From positions 1,736,001-1,800,000 of the forward strand of contig JAEOAD010000794.1 in the NCBI GenBank assembly GCA_036365145.1: a stretch of 64,000 bases of DNA. The letters are read 5' to 3'. The DNA comes from Orientallactaga sibirica. Taxonomy: Eukaryota > Chordata > Mammalia > Rodentia > Dipodidae. A program made the position numbers and the translations under genes. Below, in pieces: positions 35,374 through 46,174 of the stretch. Position 1 is the first letter of the stretch, and each line of letters opens with the position of its first letter. The notes below the pieces were generated by a model. It made no database searches. It was not told the origin of the DNA and was given only the letters and a program-made list of their open reading frames with translations.

Positions 35374-36536
35374 ATGCAAAAAAGCCAACAAAAGTCAGAA
35401 AACTGAAAGATCTCCACGAGTCCTACAATGGAAGCCTCCAATGAAATCAAAAGAAATTCATTCACAAAATGAAAACACAACAACCAATGAGACCCTGATC
35501 AAAAAAATTTGCTGAACTGGAAGCAAACTATCAAAGAACCAACAATCATATCAATAAAATTGAACAGAATCATCTCCTAGAGCATTCAACTTTTGACAGT
35601 AGATTTAACTTGATTGAAGAAAATGTTAGAACCCTCCAAGGAGATATGAATAAATGAAGGTGAGTCAAGAAATGGAAGATCTCAACAACCAGCTGATTAA
35701 CCTTAATGAAGACTTGATCAAATGCAAGAATGAACTCCAGGAAGCATCAAGAAAATCAGAACTTGACTTGTAATTGTACCTCAAACAAGAGATGGACACA
35801 ATGCAAAATAACACAACACAAAACAAAAATCAAACAGAAATTATAAAAACCTCCCTAGAACCCCTCACCAACAGAGTTACTCATGTGGAAGACAGAACCT
35901 CTGACCTGGAAGACAAGACAGAAGAAATTGATCAGGAGGCCAAAAACTTTGCTAAGTTCAAAAAAAATCAAGTGAACAGAATATGAAGGAACTGTGGGAT
36001 CCCTAAAATGACCAAACATCCAGAACATACCAGATGGAGAGGAAATCCAGGCCAGAGGCTTAGAGACCATATTTAACAAAATTATTGAAGAAAATTTTCT
36101 GAATCTCTCAAAAGAGAGGCCCATCCAGATACAAGAAGCCCACAGAACACCAGATAATACCAAAGAAGAAACTCCCCAAGACACATCATAGTTAAAACTC
36201 TTAATACTGAAAACAAAGAGAGAGTGTTAAAAGCAGCAAAAGAGAAACAATTCACAACATACAAAGGCAATCCTATAAGTATTACATCAAATTTCTCAAT
36301 GAAAACCCTGAAAACCAGAAGGGCCTAGAATGGAACACTTCAAAGTCTGAAAAATTATGGCTTAAAACACAAGCTACTGTACCCAGCAAAAGCATCCCTC
36401 ATATTAGATGGTGAAAGAAAAACTTTTCATGAAAAAGTCAAATCTATGATTATATGAACACAAAGCCAAACCTACAGAGAATACTTGAGGGAATACTCCA
36501 TACAGAACAGTCAAGCAACCAATCTTAAGATCAAAT
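35374..36536 (+). pseudogene. L1 ORF1 relic
   Basis: Starts at atgcaaaaaagccaacaaaa. A Glu/Lys coiled-coil stretch (for example residues around VEDRTSDLEDKTEEIDQEAK, 35880-35940) is followed by an RNA-binding/C-terminal block parallel to the ORF1 relic at 12284-12667 (aagagagagtgttaaaagca, ggcaatcctataagtattac). Frameshifts and stops disable it. Confidence 0.82.
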
Positions 36537-37013
36537 AAGAAGAAGATCACAATAACCAAAATAGACCAGGCTCAAAATAGTGCAAAACACAAGAAAGCAC
36601 CAAACTCCATAAAACACTTCATCATGGCAGGGATTAATACAAACTTCACAGTAATAACCTTAAATATCAATGGTCTTAACTCACCCATCAAAAAACACAG
36701 GGTATCAGGGTGGATCAAAAAATTGTGCCCTTCTATTTGCTGTCTTCAAGATAACCACCTCACCACTAAAGATAGACACTTCCTCAAGGTGAAAGGTTGG
36801 AAATTGATATTCCCAGCAAATGGAAATAAAAAACAAGTGGGTATTGCTATATTATATCTGATAAAATAAACTTCAAACCAAAAGTAATCAAAAACTACAA
36901 AGAAGGCCACTTCTTTTTCATCAAAGGAATGATCCAACATGAGCACATCACAATCATAAATATATATGTGCCAAACGCAGGTGCACCACAGTTTCTAAAA
37001 CAAAATCTAAACA

Positions 37014-37183
37014 AGCCGGGCATGGTGGCGCACTCCTTTAATCCCAGCTTTCGGGAGGCAGAGGTAGGAGGATCGCCGAGAGTTCGAGGCCACCCTGAGA
37101 CTACATAGTTAATTCCAGGTCAGCCTGGACCAGAGTGAGACCCTACCTTGCAAAACAAAAAAAAAAAAAAAAAAAAACACTCA
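37014..37183 (+). mobile_element. B1 SINE in ORF2
   Basis: Near-consensus plus-strand B1 (gccgggcatggtggcgcact … gagtgagaccctaccttgca) with a long A tail. The low divergence suggests a recent copy. Confidence 0.95.
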
Positions 37184-37875
37184 ACAAGAAAACAGAAACA
37201 AACACCAACACCATCACAATCAGAGACTTCCATACTCCACTATCATCAATAGACAGATCATCCAAGCAGAAAATCAACAGAGAAATAATAGAGGTCAACA
37301 ACATCATTGATCAACTGGACCTAATGGACATCTACAGAACTTTCCACCCCATCTCTACAGAATACACATTCTTCTCAGCAGCCTACAGAACACCTTCTCC
37401 AAAACTGATCATATATTGGGCCATAAAGCGTACCTTCATAAAGTTAGGAAAATTGAAATAACTTCCTGCATCATGTCAGATCACAATGCTTTAAAGCTAG
37501 AAATTAACAACAAGAGATACATCAAGAACTTCACCAGCTCCTGGAGACTAAACAACACACTTTTAAACAATGAATGGGTTGTGGGAGGAATAATTTTTTT
37601 TTTAATTCCTAGAATTTAATGATAATGAAAACACAACCTACCAAAACTTATGGGACATAATGAAGGCAGTCCTAAGGGGAAAATTCATAGCCTTAAATGC
37701 CTTTATTACAAAGACAGATAGATCCCAAATCAATGACCTGACTGTGCACCTAAAGACGCTGGAAAAAACAAGAAGAATGCAATCCAAAGAGCTCCAGATG
37801 GAAAGAAATAATCAAGATTAGAGCAGAAATTAATGAATTGGAAACTAAGCAAACAATTTAAAAAATTGATAAAAC

Positions 37876-38137
37876 AGGGCTGGAGAGATGGCTTAGCAGT
37901 TAAGGTGCCTGCCTGCGAAGCCTAAGAAAACTTGTTCAAATCTCCAGGTCCCAAGTATAGCCAGATGCAAAAATAACACAAACGCACAATGTTGCACATG
38001 CACACAAGGGGGCGCACACATCTGGAGTTTGTTCACAATGGCTGAAAAGGCCCTGGTGTGCCCATTCTCTCTCTGTCACTTCCTCTCTCTTTCTCTGTGT
38101 TTCTCTCAAATAAAAATTAAAAATTAAAATTAAAATA
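37876..38137 (+). mobile_element. tRNA-derived SINE in ORF2 (long subtype)
   Basis: ggggctggagagatggctta start, extra cacaatgttgcacatgcac text, CT-rich block and A-rich tail. The flanks aaaaattgataaaaca and aaataattgatgaaaca form an imperfect duplication. Confidence 0.93.
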
Positions 38138-38207
38138 ATTGATGAAACAAAGAGCTGGTTCTTTGAAAACATAAACAAGATTGACAACCCCCTGGCCAAA
38201 TAGATCA

Positions 38208-38211
38208 GTCC

Positions 38212-38242
<31 letters not shown>

Positions 38243-38250
38243 ACACACAC
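38208..38250. repeat. Poly-A/ACAC run
   Basis: About 27 As followed by gagacacacacacagagaga, an unstable simple repeat inside the L1 ORF2 relic. Confidence 0.85.
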
Positions 38251-38699
38251 ACAGAGAGAAGTCTCAAAAATTAACATCAGAAATAAAAAAGGAAATATCA
38301 CAACAGACATCAGTGAAACTGGAAGAATCATCAGGGCATACTTCCTAAACCTCTACTACAAAAAACCGAATAATCTGGAAGAAATGGATGAATTCCTAGA
38401 CACATACCACCTACCAAAACTAAACTCAAAGCATTATTAGTCGCCTAAGCAAACCTATCACATTTTGCACAGAGACATTGCCTCCCTCTCCCATATGCAT
38501 GAGCCACAATCCCCATGGGGTTGACCTGCATCTCCAAGGAGGAAGGCCTCTTCAGAAAAGGGGCAGGGAGGAGGGAAAGGATGGTACCAACATGTGTTGT
38601 CTGCATACTAAATATGTCCATATCTAATTTAAAAATCCCCAAAACAAATATGGTTCACCTTTGGGTTTCTAGTGTAGTATGGGACTTAGAAGTCACCAC

Positions 38700-39115
38700 T
38701 CTGCTCTAACAAGTAAAATATAAATTAATAAAACAAACAACTCATCTAATACATAAATGGGAAGATATGAAGACATAAAATGATACATCTTAAGGTCTGT
38801 AATTCCCTAGATTCCAAAAATATTGAAGAAGATTGTATTTTAGATAAAGAATTCAACAGAATGATTTTTAACAGCTTAATGAATGCAGATAAACAGTTCA
38901 ATAAATTAAAGAAGACACTGGATGAAATTAATGAGAAACTCAGTAAGATACACACTTTGAAAAAGGATCAAAGAATAATCCTAGATTAAAAGGCTAATAT
39001 TTATTTTAAAAAGTCAATTGTTTCAACAATTAGATTAACTAGACTATATTAGAGGAACAAAATTAGATCAAGTAGAAGAAGGAATAGCAGATCCTGAGAA
39101 GTCTGTAAAAATATT
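38700..39115 (+). mobile_element. Ancient L1 ORF1 fragment (part 1)
   Basis: The open piece 38780-38989 includes DKEFNRMIFNSLMNADKQFN and KLKKTLDEINEKLSK, a heptad-like Lys/Glu pattern typical of the L1 ORF1 coiled coil. Related old sequence continues at 39560-39790 and 41235-41430, where an ORF1 C-terminal phrase ends …ggggaatggaatgatgcact. SINEs and L1 3' fragments separate the pieces. Confidence 0.5.
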
Positions 39116-39121
39116 ACATTC

Positions 39122-39322
39122 AGCTAGGGAGATGGCTCAGCAGTTAAAGGGACTTTCTTGCAAAGCCTCCTGGCCCTAGTTCAATTCCCTAGCATCCATG
39201 TAAAGCCAGATAACAAAGTCGCACATGTGTGTGGTACTCATATGCAGCAACAAGAGACTCTAGCATGCCCATATACACACCTACCCCTGAAATTAAGAAG
39301 GTAAATAAAGAAAATTTAAAAA
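39122..39322 (+). mobile_element. tRNA-derived SINE (old subtype)
   Basis: agctagggagatggctcagc … tccatgtaaagccagataac, with an A-rich tail. The flanks tattacattcag and aatacattcag form a short duplication; the second doubles as the flank of the next SINE. Confidence 0.85.
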
Positions 39323-39333
39323 ATAATACATTC

Positions 39334-39560
39334 AGGGCTGGAGAGATGGCTTAGTGGTTAAGGCACTTGCCTGAGAAGCCTAAGGATTCATGTTTGACTC
39401 TCCAGGTCCCACATAAGCCAGATGTACAAGGTGACACAAGTGTACAAGTTTGCACACGCACACAAGATAGCACATGCATCTGTAGTTTGATTATAGTGGC
39501 TGGAGGCCCTGGCATACCAATTCTCTCCCTCTCTCTCATATCAAAAAGACCAGTCCATTG
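39334..39560 (+). mobile_element. tRNA-derived SINE
   Basis: gggctggagagatggcttag start, gtcccacataagccagatgt body and a ctctccctctctctc block. Its tail is short and diverged. Confidence 0.9.
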
Positions 39561-39798
39561 GGCTTGTCTAAAAAAATTCATTCAGATATAAATAAAAATA
39601 AGAAACAGTGAGGAGAACACATAATCTCTCTGAAACGTCTTCAGATGAGATTAGGCACTCAGGCACGTTTTAGGGTGGAATGGCCATAGATATGAGATAT
39701 GGTAAAAGAGTTTCAAGTTCAAAGTACAGAAAACCTATTCAATAAAATAATAGTCCCAAAATTGAAAATGTTGATAAAGACAGATAAGATATAGGAGT
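39561..39798 (+). mobile_element. Ancient L1 ORF1 fragment (part 2, tentative)
   Basis: A-rich sequence with aatagtcccaaaattgaaaa and related phrases, placed between SINEs. It probably continues the old ORF1 piece at 38700; recognition is weak. Confidence 0.35.
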
Positions 39799-39801
39799 TT
39801 T

Positions 39802-40012
39802 GGCTGGGGAGATTGCTCAGTAGTTACAGGTACCTGCTTGCACAGCCTGCTGACCTGGGTTTGATTTGCCAGTACCCACATAAAGCCAGATGCACAAAGT
39901 GGCACATGTTTCTAGAGTTTGTTTACAGGGTTAGAGACCCTGGTGCATAAGCACACATGCATGCATGCACGTACACACACATTCTGTCTCTCATAAACAA
40001 AAAAAAATTTTG
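39802..40012 (+). mobile_element. tRNA-derived SINE (old subtype)
   Basis: ttggctggggagattgctca, degraded B box (gggtttgatttgcc), acccacataaagccagatgc body and CA-rich 3' part. Confidence 0.85.
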
Positions 40013-40015
40013 GGT

Positions 40016-40239
40016 TTTTTTTTAATTTTTAAATTTTTTTAATTTGAGAGAGACAGACAGAGACAGAGACAATGGGCGACCAGCAGCCTCTCGGCTGCTG
40101 TGAATGAATTCCAGACGTGTGTGCCCCCTTGTGGGCAAGCATGGCATTGCATGCTTGGCTAAATTTGGGACCTTGAAATCAAATGGGCGTTCTTAGGCTT
40201 GGCAGGCAGGCGCCTAACTGCTAAGCCATTTCTCCAGCC
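40016..40239 (-). mobile_element. tRNA-derived SINE, minus strand
   Basis: GA-rich block, cagcagcctctcggctgctg core and ctgctaagccatttctccag 5' end. It matches the long subtype at 33672. Confidence 0.92.
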
Positions 40240-40240
40240 C

Positions 40241-40373
40241 TTTTTTTTTGTTGTTGTTGGTTTGCTTTTTTGAAGTAAGGTCTCATTCTAGTCCAGGAAT
40301 TCATAGTGATCCTCCTACCTCTGCCTTCCAAGTGATGGGATTAAAGGTATGTACCACCACACCGGGCTTTAAT
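40241..40373 (-). mobile_element. B1 SINE, minus strand, internally shortened
   Basis: T-rich tail, gaagtaaggtctcattctag, then directly ggaattcatagtgatcctcc, so about 45 bases of the B1 middle are missing. Ends gtaccaccacaccgggct. Confidence 0.88.
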
Positions 40374-41012
40374 TGGACTGAAGGCCCTCTCTACGGGAGG
40401 GAATACATACCTGGTACTGAAAAACCTAAGCAAAAGTCTATGGCAGGTGAGGTCATGAGCCTTAGGGATATAAAGCCTGCTCTTGTCTGACTAAATATAT
40501 ATATTATTCCCACCAAGCTGCCCTGAAAGCACTACGCTTAATGTTCATATTCACATATTAATACTACTTTCACTTCTGGTTAGAGAAGCTTCTCTTTTCA
40601 GATGGCAATGACCACTGGGATGACCAAAAAGGTAACATAGTGCTGAGAAGAAGGGATGGAGGAGTGCCCAGCACTGAAACACCTCTGTCACACTCTCCAA
40701 GGCTCAGGACCCATTGCGGAAGAGGGGGCAGATAGAATGGAAGAGCCAATGGAAGGGTATGACTTCTTACAATGCAACTGCCCAGACAGAAATTGGCCTC
40801 GATATCCATGACCTTGCAGTGCCTATCAATACCTTCGCAAGACCTTCAAAAATAGAAGAAAAAGATGATGACATCAAATTAAGAGAGACTAATGGAGAGG
40901 GGGAGGGGATATGATGGAGACTGGAGTGCTAAAGTGGAATGGGGGAGGGAAATATCACGTGTTTTTTGTATGTAACTATATAAGTTGTCAATAAAAAAAA
41001 TAATAAAAAATA
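40374..41012 (+). mobile_element. L1 3' end, 5'-truncated (A/B subfamily)
   Basis: The reverse complement of this stretch runs parallel to the 3' UTR of L1s A and B (attggactgaaggccctctc, gaggtcatgagccttaggg, gaaattggcctcgatatcca, tgatgacatcaaattaagag) and ends in an AATAAA signal and A tail near 41000. Only the last 640 bases were inserted. Confidence 0.93.
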
Positions 41013-41032
41013 TTTTTAAAAGATACAGAATT

Positions 41033-41228
41033 GGGCTAGAGTGATGGCTTAGTGGTTAAGGCCTGCAAATGGATCCCAATTCGATTCTCCAGGACCCACA
41101 TAGGCCAGATGCACAAGGGGCCGCATGCATCTGGAGTTTGTTTGCAGTGGCTGGAGGCCCTGGTGTGCCTCTCTCTCATTCTCTCTCTCCCTCTTACTCT
41201 CTCTCAAATAAATAAATAAAATATTTTT
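41033..41228 (+). mobile_element. tRNA-derived SINE, with internal shortening
   Basis: gggctagagtgatggcttag, then ttaaggcctgcaaatggatc with a few bases missing between the A and B boxes. Normal body and aaataaataaaat tail. The flanks aaagatacagaatt and aaagatacagaatg form a duplication. Confidence 0.93.
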
Positions 41229-41234
41229 TAAAGA

Positions 41235-41430
41235 TACAGAATGTATTTAGCATCCCAAATATAAATTACCAAAAAAGAACCTCATTCCCAACATCTTTAA
41301 TAAATCTCCCAAAAATACATGGCAAAGGAAGAATATTAAATTCTTTAGGTAGAATTTTCAGGTCACATATAACAGCAATCTCAAAGACTAAACAATTTAA
41401 CAGAAACCCTAAAGGGCAAAGGGGAATGGA
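41235..41430 (+). mobile_element. Ancient L1 ORF1 C-terminal fragment (part 3)
   Basis: acagcaatctcaaagactaa, ttaacagaaaccctaaaggg and aaaggggaatggaatgatgc match the order of the ORF1 C-terminus (…ADFSTETLKAR…W.DV). It probably belongs to the same old element as 38700-39115. Confidence 0.5.
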
Positions 41431-41445
41431 ATGATGCACTTTAAG

Positions 41446-41705
41446 GGAAGGATACAACTCCTTACAATGCAACTGTCCAGACAGAAATTGGCCTTGATAT
41501 CCATGACCTCACAGTGCCTACCAATACCTTCGCAAAACCCTCATAATATGAGAAAAAGATGATGACATCAAATTAAAAGAGAGACTAATGGAGAGAGGGA
41601 GGGAATATGATGGAGAGTGGAGTTCTGAAGGGGAATGGGGAAGGGGAGGGAAATATCATGGTTTATTGTCTATAAGTAGAGAAGTTGTCAATAAAAAAAT
41701 TTTAA
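41446..41705 (+). mobile_element. L1 3' end, 5'-truncated
   Basis: gaaattggccttgatatcca, gatgacatcaaattaaaaga and an AATAAA before the A tail: the last 260 bases of an A/B-type L1. The flanks atggaatgatgcactttaag and atggaatgatgccctttaag (near 41426-41445 and 41908-41927) bracket this piece plus the following SINE. Confidence 0.92.
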
Positions 41706-41712
41706 ACCCTCA

Positions 41713-41907
41713 AAAATATTTTTATTTCTTTATCCATTTGAGAGAAAGGTAGAGGGAGAGAGAGACAGATAGAGAGAGAATGGATTTGCCACTCCAGACA
41801 CATGTGCTACCCTGTGCATCTGGCTTACATGGGTAAATGGCAAATTGAACCTGGGTCCTTAAGCTTCGCTGGCAAGTGCCTTAACCACTAACCCATTTCT
41901 CCAACCC
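41713..41907 (-). mobile_element. tRNA-derived SINE on L1 tail
   Basis: Minus-strand copy with GA-rich block, gcatctggcttacatgggta core and cctcattaac-type 5' end degraded to ccttaaccactaacccattt. Inserted in the A tail of the preceding L1 3' end. Confidence 0.9.
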
Positions 41908-41947
41908 ATGGAATGATGCCCTTTAAGTCTTGTAAGAATATCACTGC

Positions 41948-42310
41948 TAGGCTAGAGATGGCTTACTTAATAAAGGGCCTGCCTTCCAAGCATTAGTGGC
42001 TGAGTTTGATTCCCAGAACCCACTTAAAAAAAAAAAAAGCCAGCAGTAGTGGCATGTATAATTATATAAGCATATAATCCTGATACTGGGTAGGCAGAGG
42101 CAGGTGCTCACTGGCCAGCCAGCCTACTCTACTTGGAAAGTTACAGGACACTGAGCAAACTTGTCTTGAAAAATAAAAGGTTGACAGCATTATTGAGGAA
42201 CAATTTTTGTGATTATCCTCTGGCTTTCACATGCACCTACACGCACACTAAAACCTCAAACACATGCACACACACAAAAGCAAAACATATGTATATAAAC
42301 AAACATAATG
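41948..42310 (+). mobile_element. B3-like SINE (old)
   Basis: gctagagatggcttacttaa … gagtttgattcccagaaccc … taatcctgatactgggtagg … ctctggctttcacatgcacc, with a CA-rich end. The order matches B3-type SINEs; an A run lies in the middle. Confidence 0.6.
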
Positions 42311-42584
42311 TGTTTACCAATCAGTAGACTTTCTACATTTAAATGTTAATTATTCTCAAAGAGGTCTATGAGTTTGATTGCATTTAATTGTTTGCACCTA
42401 TCAAAATCGTGGCAAATTGTTTTGTTAATGTGTCAAAGTATAAGTTACAAGAAAACTTATAAAGTACTATAAAGTAAATAAAAACAAAATACCTACAAAA
42501 TTTATGAGAGCAAAAATATGAGCACAGAGAAACACAGCTCAAATACATACATTTTAAAAAGAGATCTCAAAACTTCCACCTAAA
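42311..42584. other. No feature recognised
   Basis: AT-rich intronic sequence without a recognisable exon or repeat. Confidence 0.45.
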
Positions 42585-42725
42585 AATTGAATGCTGAGGC
42601 AGTAGGATCACTGAAACAAGACGAAGGATACAAGTTCAAGGCTAGTCTGAGCCACATAATAAGTTCAAGGACAACTTGGGATAGAGTGAAACCCTGTCTC
42701 AGAAACAGAGAAGCAACAAAAAGAA
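42585..42725 (+). mobile_element. B1-like SINE (old monomer type)
   Basis: tgctgaggcagtaggatcac … aaggctagtctgagccacat … gagtgaaaccctgtctcaga: a diverged 7SL-derived unit lacking its first part. Confidence 0.7.
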
Positions 42726-43260
42726 AGAAGAGAAATCTAACACCAAGCAAGAGAATAAAGCAACAATTAATGAAATAAAACACAGCAAAAAAATCCTCAT
42801 AGCTAGTTTTTCAGAAGGTCTTCAAAATGGACAACATATACCTACAAGTTGACTAGAAAATGAAGAGATAAGGAATCAACCTGTGAAAATGAGGATGAAA
42901 CTGGAAACTAACATGGATATTACAGAAGTAAGAAAGGATTAAAGGGATTCTCTGAACAACTGCAGGTCAATAAATTAGAAAACCTAGAGGAAAGGGATGC
43001 CATGACCAAGTGGCAGTTATCTCAGATTGAAATGGAGATTCAATATATGAAAATCAATCAATTTACCACATTAGTAAAATATATGATCACTCCTGCTTTA
43101 TGGAGAATGGGTACTTTATAATATCCAACAACCCTTTCATAAACCCAATAAACTAGATCTAGAGGGTACTTCTCAATCAAGTACAGTCCTTTAGCTAAAC
43201 CCATAGATGAAATCACCTCAATGAAGGAAACGCAATTACTCTCAGAAGAGAACACTGATT
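42726..43260 (+). mobile_element. Ancient L1 ORF2 fragment
   Basis: caacaattaatgaaataaaa, actaacatggatattacaga and gtcaataaattagaaaacct are typical of mammalian ORF2 upstream of the RT domain. The sequence then jumps to a later RT-domain phrase (gattcaatatatgaaaatca), so it has internal deletions. Confidence 0.75.
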
Positions 43261-43513
43261 TAGATAAAATATGGATATATGTATGCATGCAAATATCAGT
43301 ATCAATTTTTACTTGTATTTGTTTATATTTAAATGTATATGTGTATAAATACTCTGAACAGATAAACACACAATTTCTATGATGAAAGAAAACTGAGAAT
43401 AAAAACTAAAATCTCAATTTATCTACAGTCTCACCATCAATCCTATACCTCCTGCCTTTTCTTTCTATGACTCAATTTATCAAAGGTAAGTTTACAAAGA
43501 AAAGACTCACCAC

Positions 43514-43672
43514 AGCTGGGCATGATGAGGCACACTGATTCCAGCATTCGGGAGGCAGAGGTTAGAGGATTGCTATGAGTATGAGGCCAGCCCAAGGTTA
43601 CATAGTGAATTTCAGGTCAGCCTATGCTAGAGCAAGATCTTACCTCAAAAAAATAAAATTAAATAAATAAAT
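43514..43672 (+). mobile_element. B1 SINE (diverged)
   Basis: cagctgggcatgatgaggca … gaatttcaggtcagcctatg … caagatcttacctcaaaaaa, with an aaataaataaat tail into which the next L1 end is joined. Confidence 0.9.
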
Positions 43673-43675
43673 ATG

Positions 43676-45178
43676 GTCTCGTTTATCTGTCGCTCTTAAC
43701 CTGAATCCACTGGAGATGCTGCCAAGCCTAATAAGCTCTCTTAGGACCAGACAATAGGGAGGGTGGGATGGAGGGAGGGTAAGGGTGAGAGGGAGCGAGA
43801 GGGTGGGAAGGAGGACAAGGGTGGAGGATACAAATAGGGACCCAAAAGGAAATGATACCATAAAACTCTTTATTCTGAACAACAGGCCAAAACATTGACC
43901 TTCACCAGGCCTGCAGAGGGAATACCTGAACCACAGGAAACTGGAAAAAACATCATGAAGACCAACCTTAATTTTTTCCTGCTTTTCTCTCTCTTCTCTC
44001 TTCCTATCTCTCTTTCTCTCCATCTCCTCTCTAAACTCACTTTCTCTTTTATATTATCTATCTTTTTCTCCCCTCACCTTCCTAGGTGCTGACTTATAAC
44101 TCCCAGTACCAGCATAGGGTTAACTTTCACAATGAGCTGTTGATCCGAGGCACCTACAAGGTTTCCCAAAAAAGACAGATTTCTGTCAGAGTTCTTAATG
44201 ACCCACCAAAGGTTAATGGTAAGACCCTACTGTCAAAGACAGCATACACGTGTTAGACCAAACATGAAGAGACCTGGCCAGAATCTGGAAGAGGGTCAGT
44301 CCCCAGACAGTCAGCTAGTCTAGTGCCAGAGGGTGCTACATGAGAAACTGGGAGAAAATGGCCAACATTGGTCCAAACAACTTGCAGTCTAAGATACCCA
44401 GCAGGAAACAACTTGATGTAATGCTCAAACAAGTGCAGTAGTGGCACAAAGCCATGGTGGGTAACCAACTGCTCTTGATTTGGCAAATAAATCCACTCAG
44501 TGGAATGGAACTCATTGCTGGAACTGGGAAATAAGTCAAAACCATGTACAAAAATGAGCTCAGTCTCCAATCAAGATACCACCAAATGTGGGACAGAAGA
44601 GGGCCTATGCATATAAAATTCCCTCCAAGATATCTATGGCCATCCCTTCTATCTAGTACTAACTTCTCTCTGTGTTGGAGAATTTGCTTATCCTTTTCAG
44701 ATGGACAAGGAACCTGAAGGGAGGATCAGTCAATCACACCTCACCAGGGCCCCAGCTGAAACCATAGAGTCATCCGGGGGAAGGGCAAGAGTTCAGTGTT
44801 CTTGGTGATCAGGACACCAGAATAAGGCTGAAGGAGATAAACACAGAGAACATCCAACTCCTACCAAGCCAGATATCCAGAGACACAGAGGGTCCCAAAA
44901 CCTCATCACTGAAGTAGAACTAAAATGACCCCAATGTGGCTCAGGGAAATTTGTGGAAGAGGGGGCGGAAAGAATGTTAGAGCCACAAGTTGGGGCATTA
45001 TGCACAGAGACTTGGCTTATCCCACTTAACTCTTGACTACCCCCACAATGCATGACCCACATTCACCATTGATTAGGGTCCGTATGGAAGAGGGAGGACA
45101 GGGAGGAGGATAATGGAGTCACCATTATGAATATAAAATTAGAATAATACAAATAAAAATAAATTATAATAAACAAAC
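43676..45178 (+). mobile_element. L1 3' end, 5'-truncated, next to a splice donor
   Basis: Parallel to the 3' UTR of the first L1 (3190-4670): ggtctcgtttatctgtcgct, agaccagacaatagggaggg, tgatccgaggcacctacaag, aagccatggtgggtaaccaa and agggaaatttgtggaagagg. It ends in an (aaac)n tail at about 45178. The ABCA-like exon starts 17 bases beyond, so this tail sits almost on its splice donor. Confidence 0.92.
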
Positions 45179-45194
45179 AAACAAACAGACTCAC

Positions 45195-45368
45195 CCTTCA
45201 TTTCCATCTTACATATCAAGTCGGTCCCAAAAGCTAATGCAGTATTTGTAATGAGACAAAAAGCCAGCTTCCCACTGAGGTTTATCTGGGTATACCATTC
45301 ATATATGAGTAAATATGGAAAGAAAGTGAGAAAATGGAGGAAACCTGTAACTGAAACAGCCAAGGAAG
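45195..45368 (-). CDS. ABCA3-like transporter exon: membrane domain 1, middle helices
   Basis: 174 bases; acceptor TTTCAG, donor GTGAGT. It completes a split Ser codon, reads 57 codons and leaves one base of a Gly codon. It reads [20 protein letters not shown], then [20 protein letters not shown] and [21 protein letters not shown]3 shows the same order (AAAFGGFLYFFTYIPYF … [29 protein letters not shown]). Two hydrophobic segments are visible. The frame is clean and the junction to exon 34122 restores GQGAQW. Confidence 0.95.
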
Positions 45369-45479
45369 CTGAAAAGTAAGAAGGAAAATGCAGTTAGTCA
45401 ACACAAGCTACAACAGTGTGAAGTAAAGACGTTTACTACAAAAGAACATGCAAGCTGTATGAAGGAAAGCTGTTCTCTT

Positions 45480-45545
45480 CACAGTATTGCTGGCATCTAG
45501 CACACTGCCTAACACAGAGTAGGTAGTCAATAAATATTTTGGCTT
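45480..45545 (+). repeat. MIR-like fragment (tentative)
   Basis: tctagcacactgcctaacac followed by agagtaggtagtcaataaat resembles the mammalian MIR/L2-type phrase 'agcacagtgcctggcacatagtagg…caataaat'. Short and diverged. Confidence 0.45.
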
Positions 45546-45683
45546 AAATAATTGGATAGTATGAGGAAGAAATTTCTGAAATTTATCCTCCTCCAAAAAT
45601 GTAATAATGTAAAGAAGGACTTTTTCTTATGCTTAAAAACAATTCATTTTTCATTTTTGTCTACAGCCATTTGGACTAACAAG

Positions 45684-45685
45684 CA

Positions 45686-45716
<31 letters not shown>
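45684..45716. repeat. (AG)n microsatellite
   Basis: About 14 GA units within an intron. Length variation is likely. Confidence 0.9.
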
Positions 45717-45844
45717 ACACAAGTATTCAAGTTATATGAATATACCTATACCACTGCCATTTATTTTTTAACTTCGGTAGAGAAAAAGGAAAACCCTGAT
45801 AGTGTTTCTACATACACTTCCAACTTTACTTATGATATTTGAAA

Positions 45845-46150
45845 TATTATAACTTGGACCTAACATATAATTCAAGGCACATGTCTTAAAAGCTTAGCCT
45901 CTAGTTTGATACTAATGAGGTGGTAGAACCTTTATAAGGGTTAGTCTAGTGGGAGGAAGCTACCATTAGGGACATGACTTTGGAGGAATTATTGGATTCA
46001 TGATCTCTCTTCTTCTCTCTTGTTTTGCTTGAGAGTCATGAAGCAAGGGTTTTCTCAATATATGGTCCTACCATAAGGTGAGCATCAACATATTAAAGTC
46101 CATTTGTAATGAGAACAAGATGAATGCTTTCTAAGATCTGAAGCAAGCTG
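45845..46150 (+). mobile_element. LTR-like rodent repeat (tentative)
   Basis: actaatgaggtggtagaacc, gtctagtgggaggaagctac and gacatgactttggaggaatt resemble widespread rodent LTR-like units. Related wording occurs at 59650-60010. The family is not resolved. Confidence 0.4.
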
Positions 46151-46174
46151 GGCCTCAGGGACACCTCTGTTGTG

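Larger units (their letters stand above)
36624..38460 (+). pseudogene. L1 ORF2 relic, truncated by internal deletion
   Basis: Starts MAGINTNFTVITLNINGLNS at 36624, with endonuclease boxes (CCLQDNH in place of CCLQETH; NGNKKQVGIAI) and IDRSSKQKINREI. A B1 and a tRNA-SINE interrupt it. It ends at the deletion junction before the reverse transcriptase catalytic region, so the RT domain is missing. Confidence 0.88.
34830..38630 (+). mobile_element. L1 with large internal deletion
   Basis: Plus-strand L1 with 5' UTR monomers, ORF1 relic and the first third of ORF2. Near 38460 the text jumps from ORF2 (aagcaaacctatca) to the last part of the 3' UTR (cattttgcacagagacattg, aligned to about 4460 in the first L1). 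The perfect 14-bp duplication aaaaatccccaaaa (34816-34829 and 38631-38644) brackets the whole, so it is one insertion. Later inserts are a B1 (37014) and a tRNA-SINE (37876). Confidence 0.92.
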
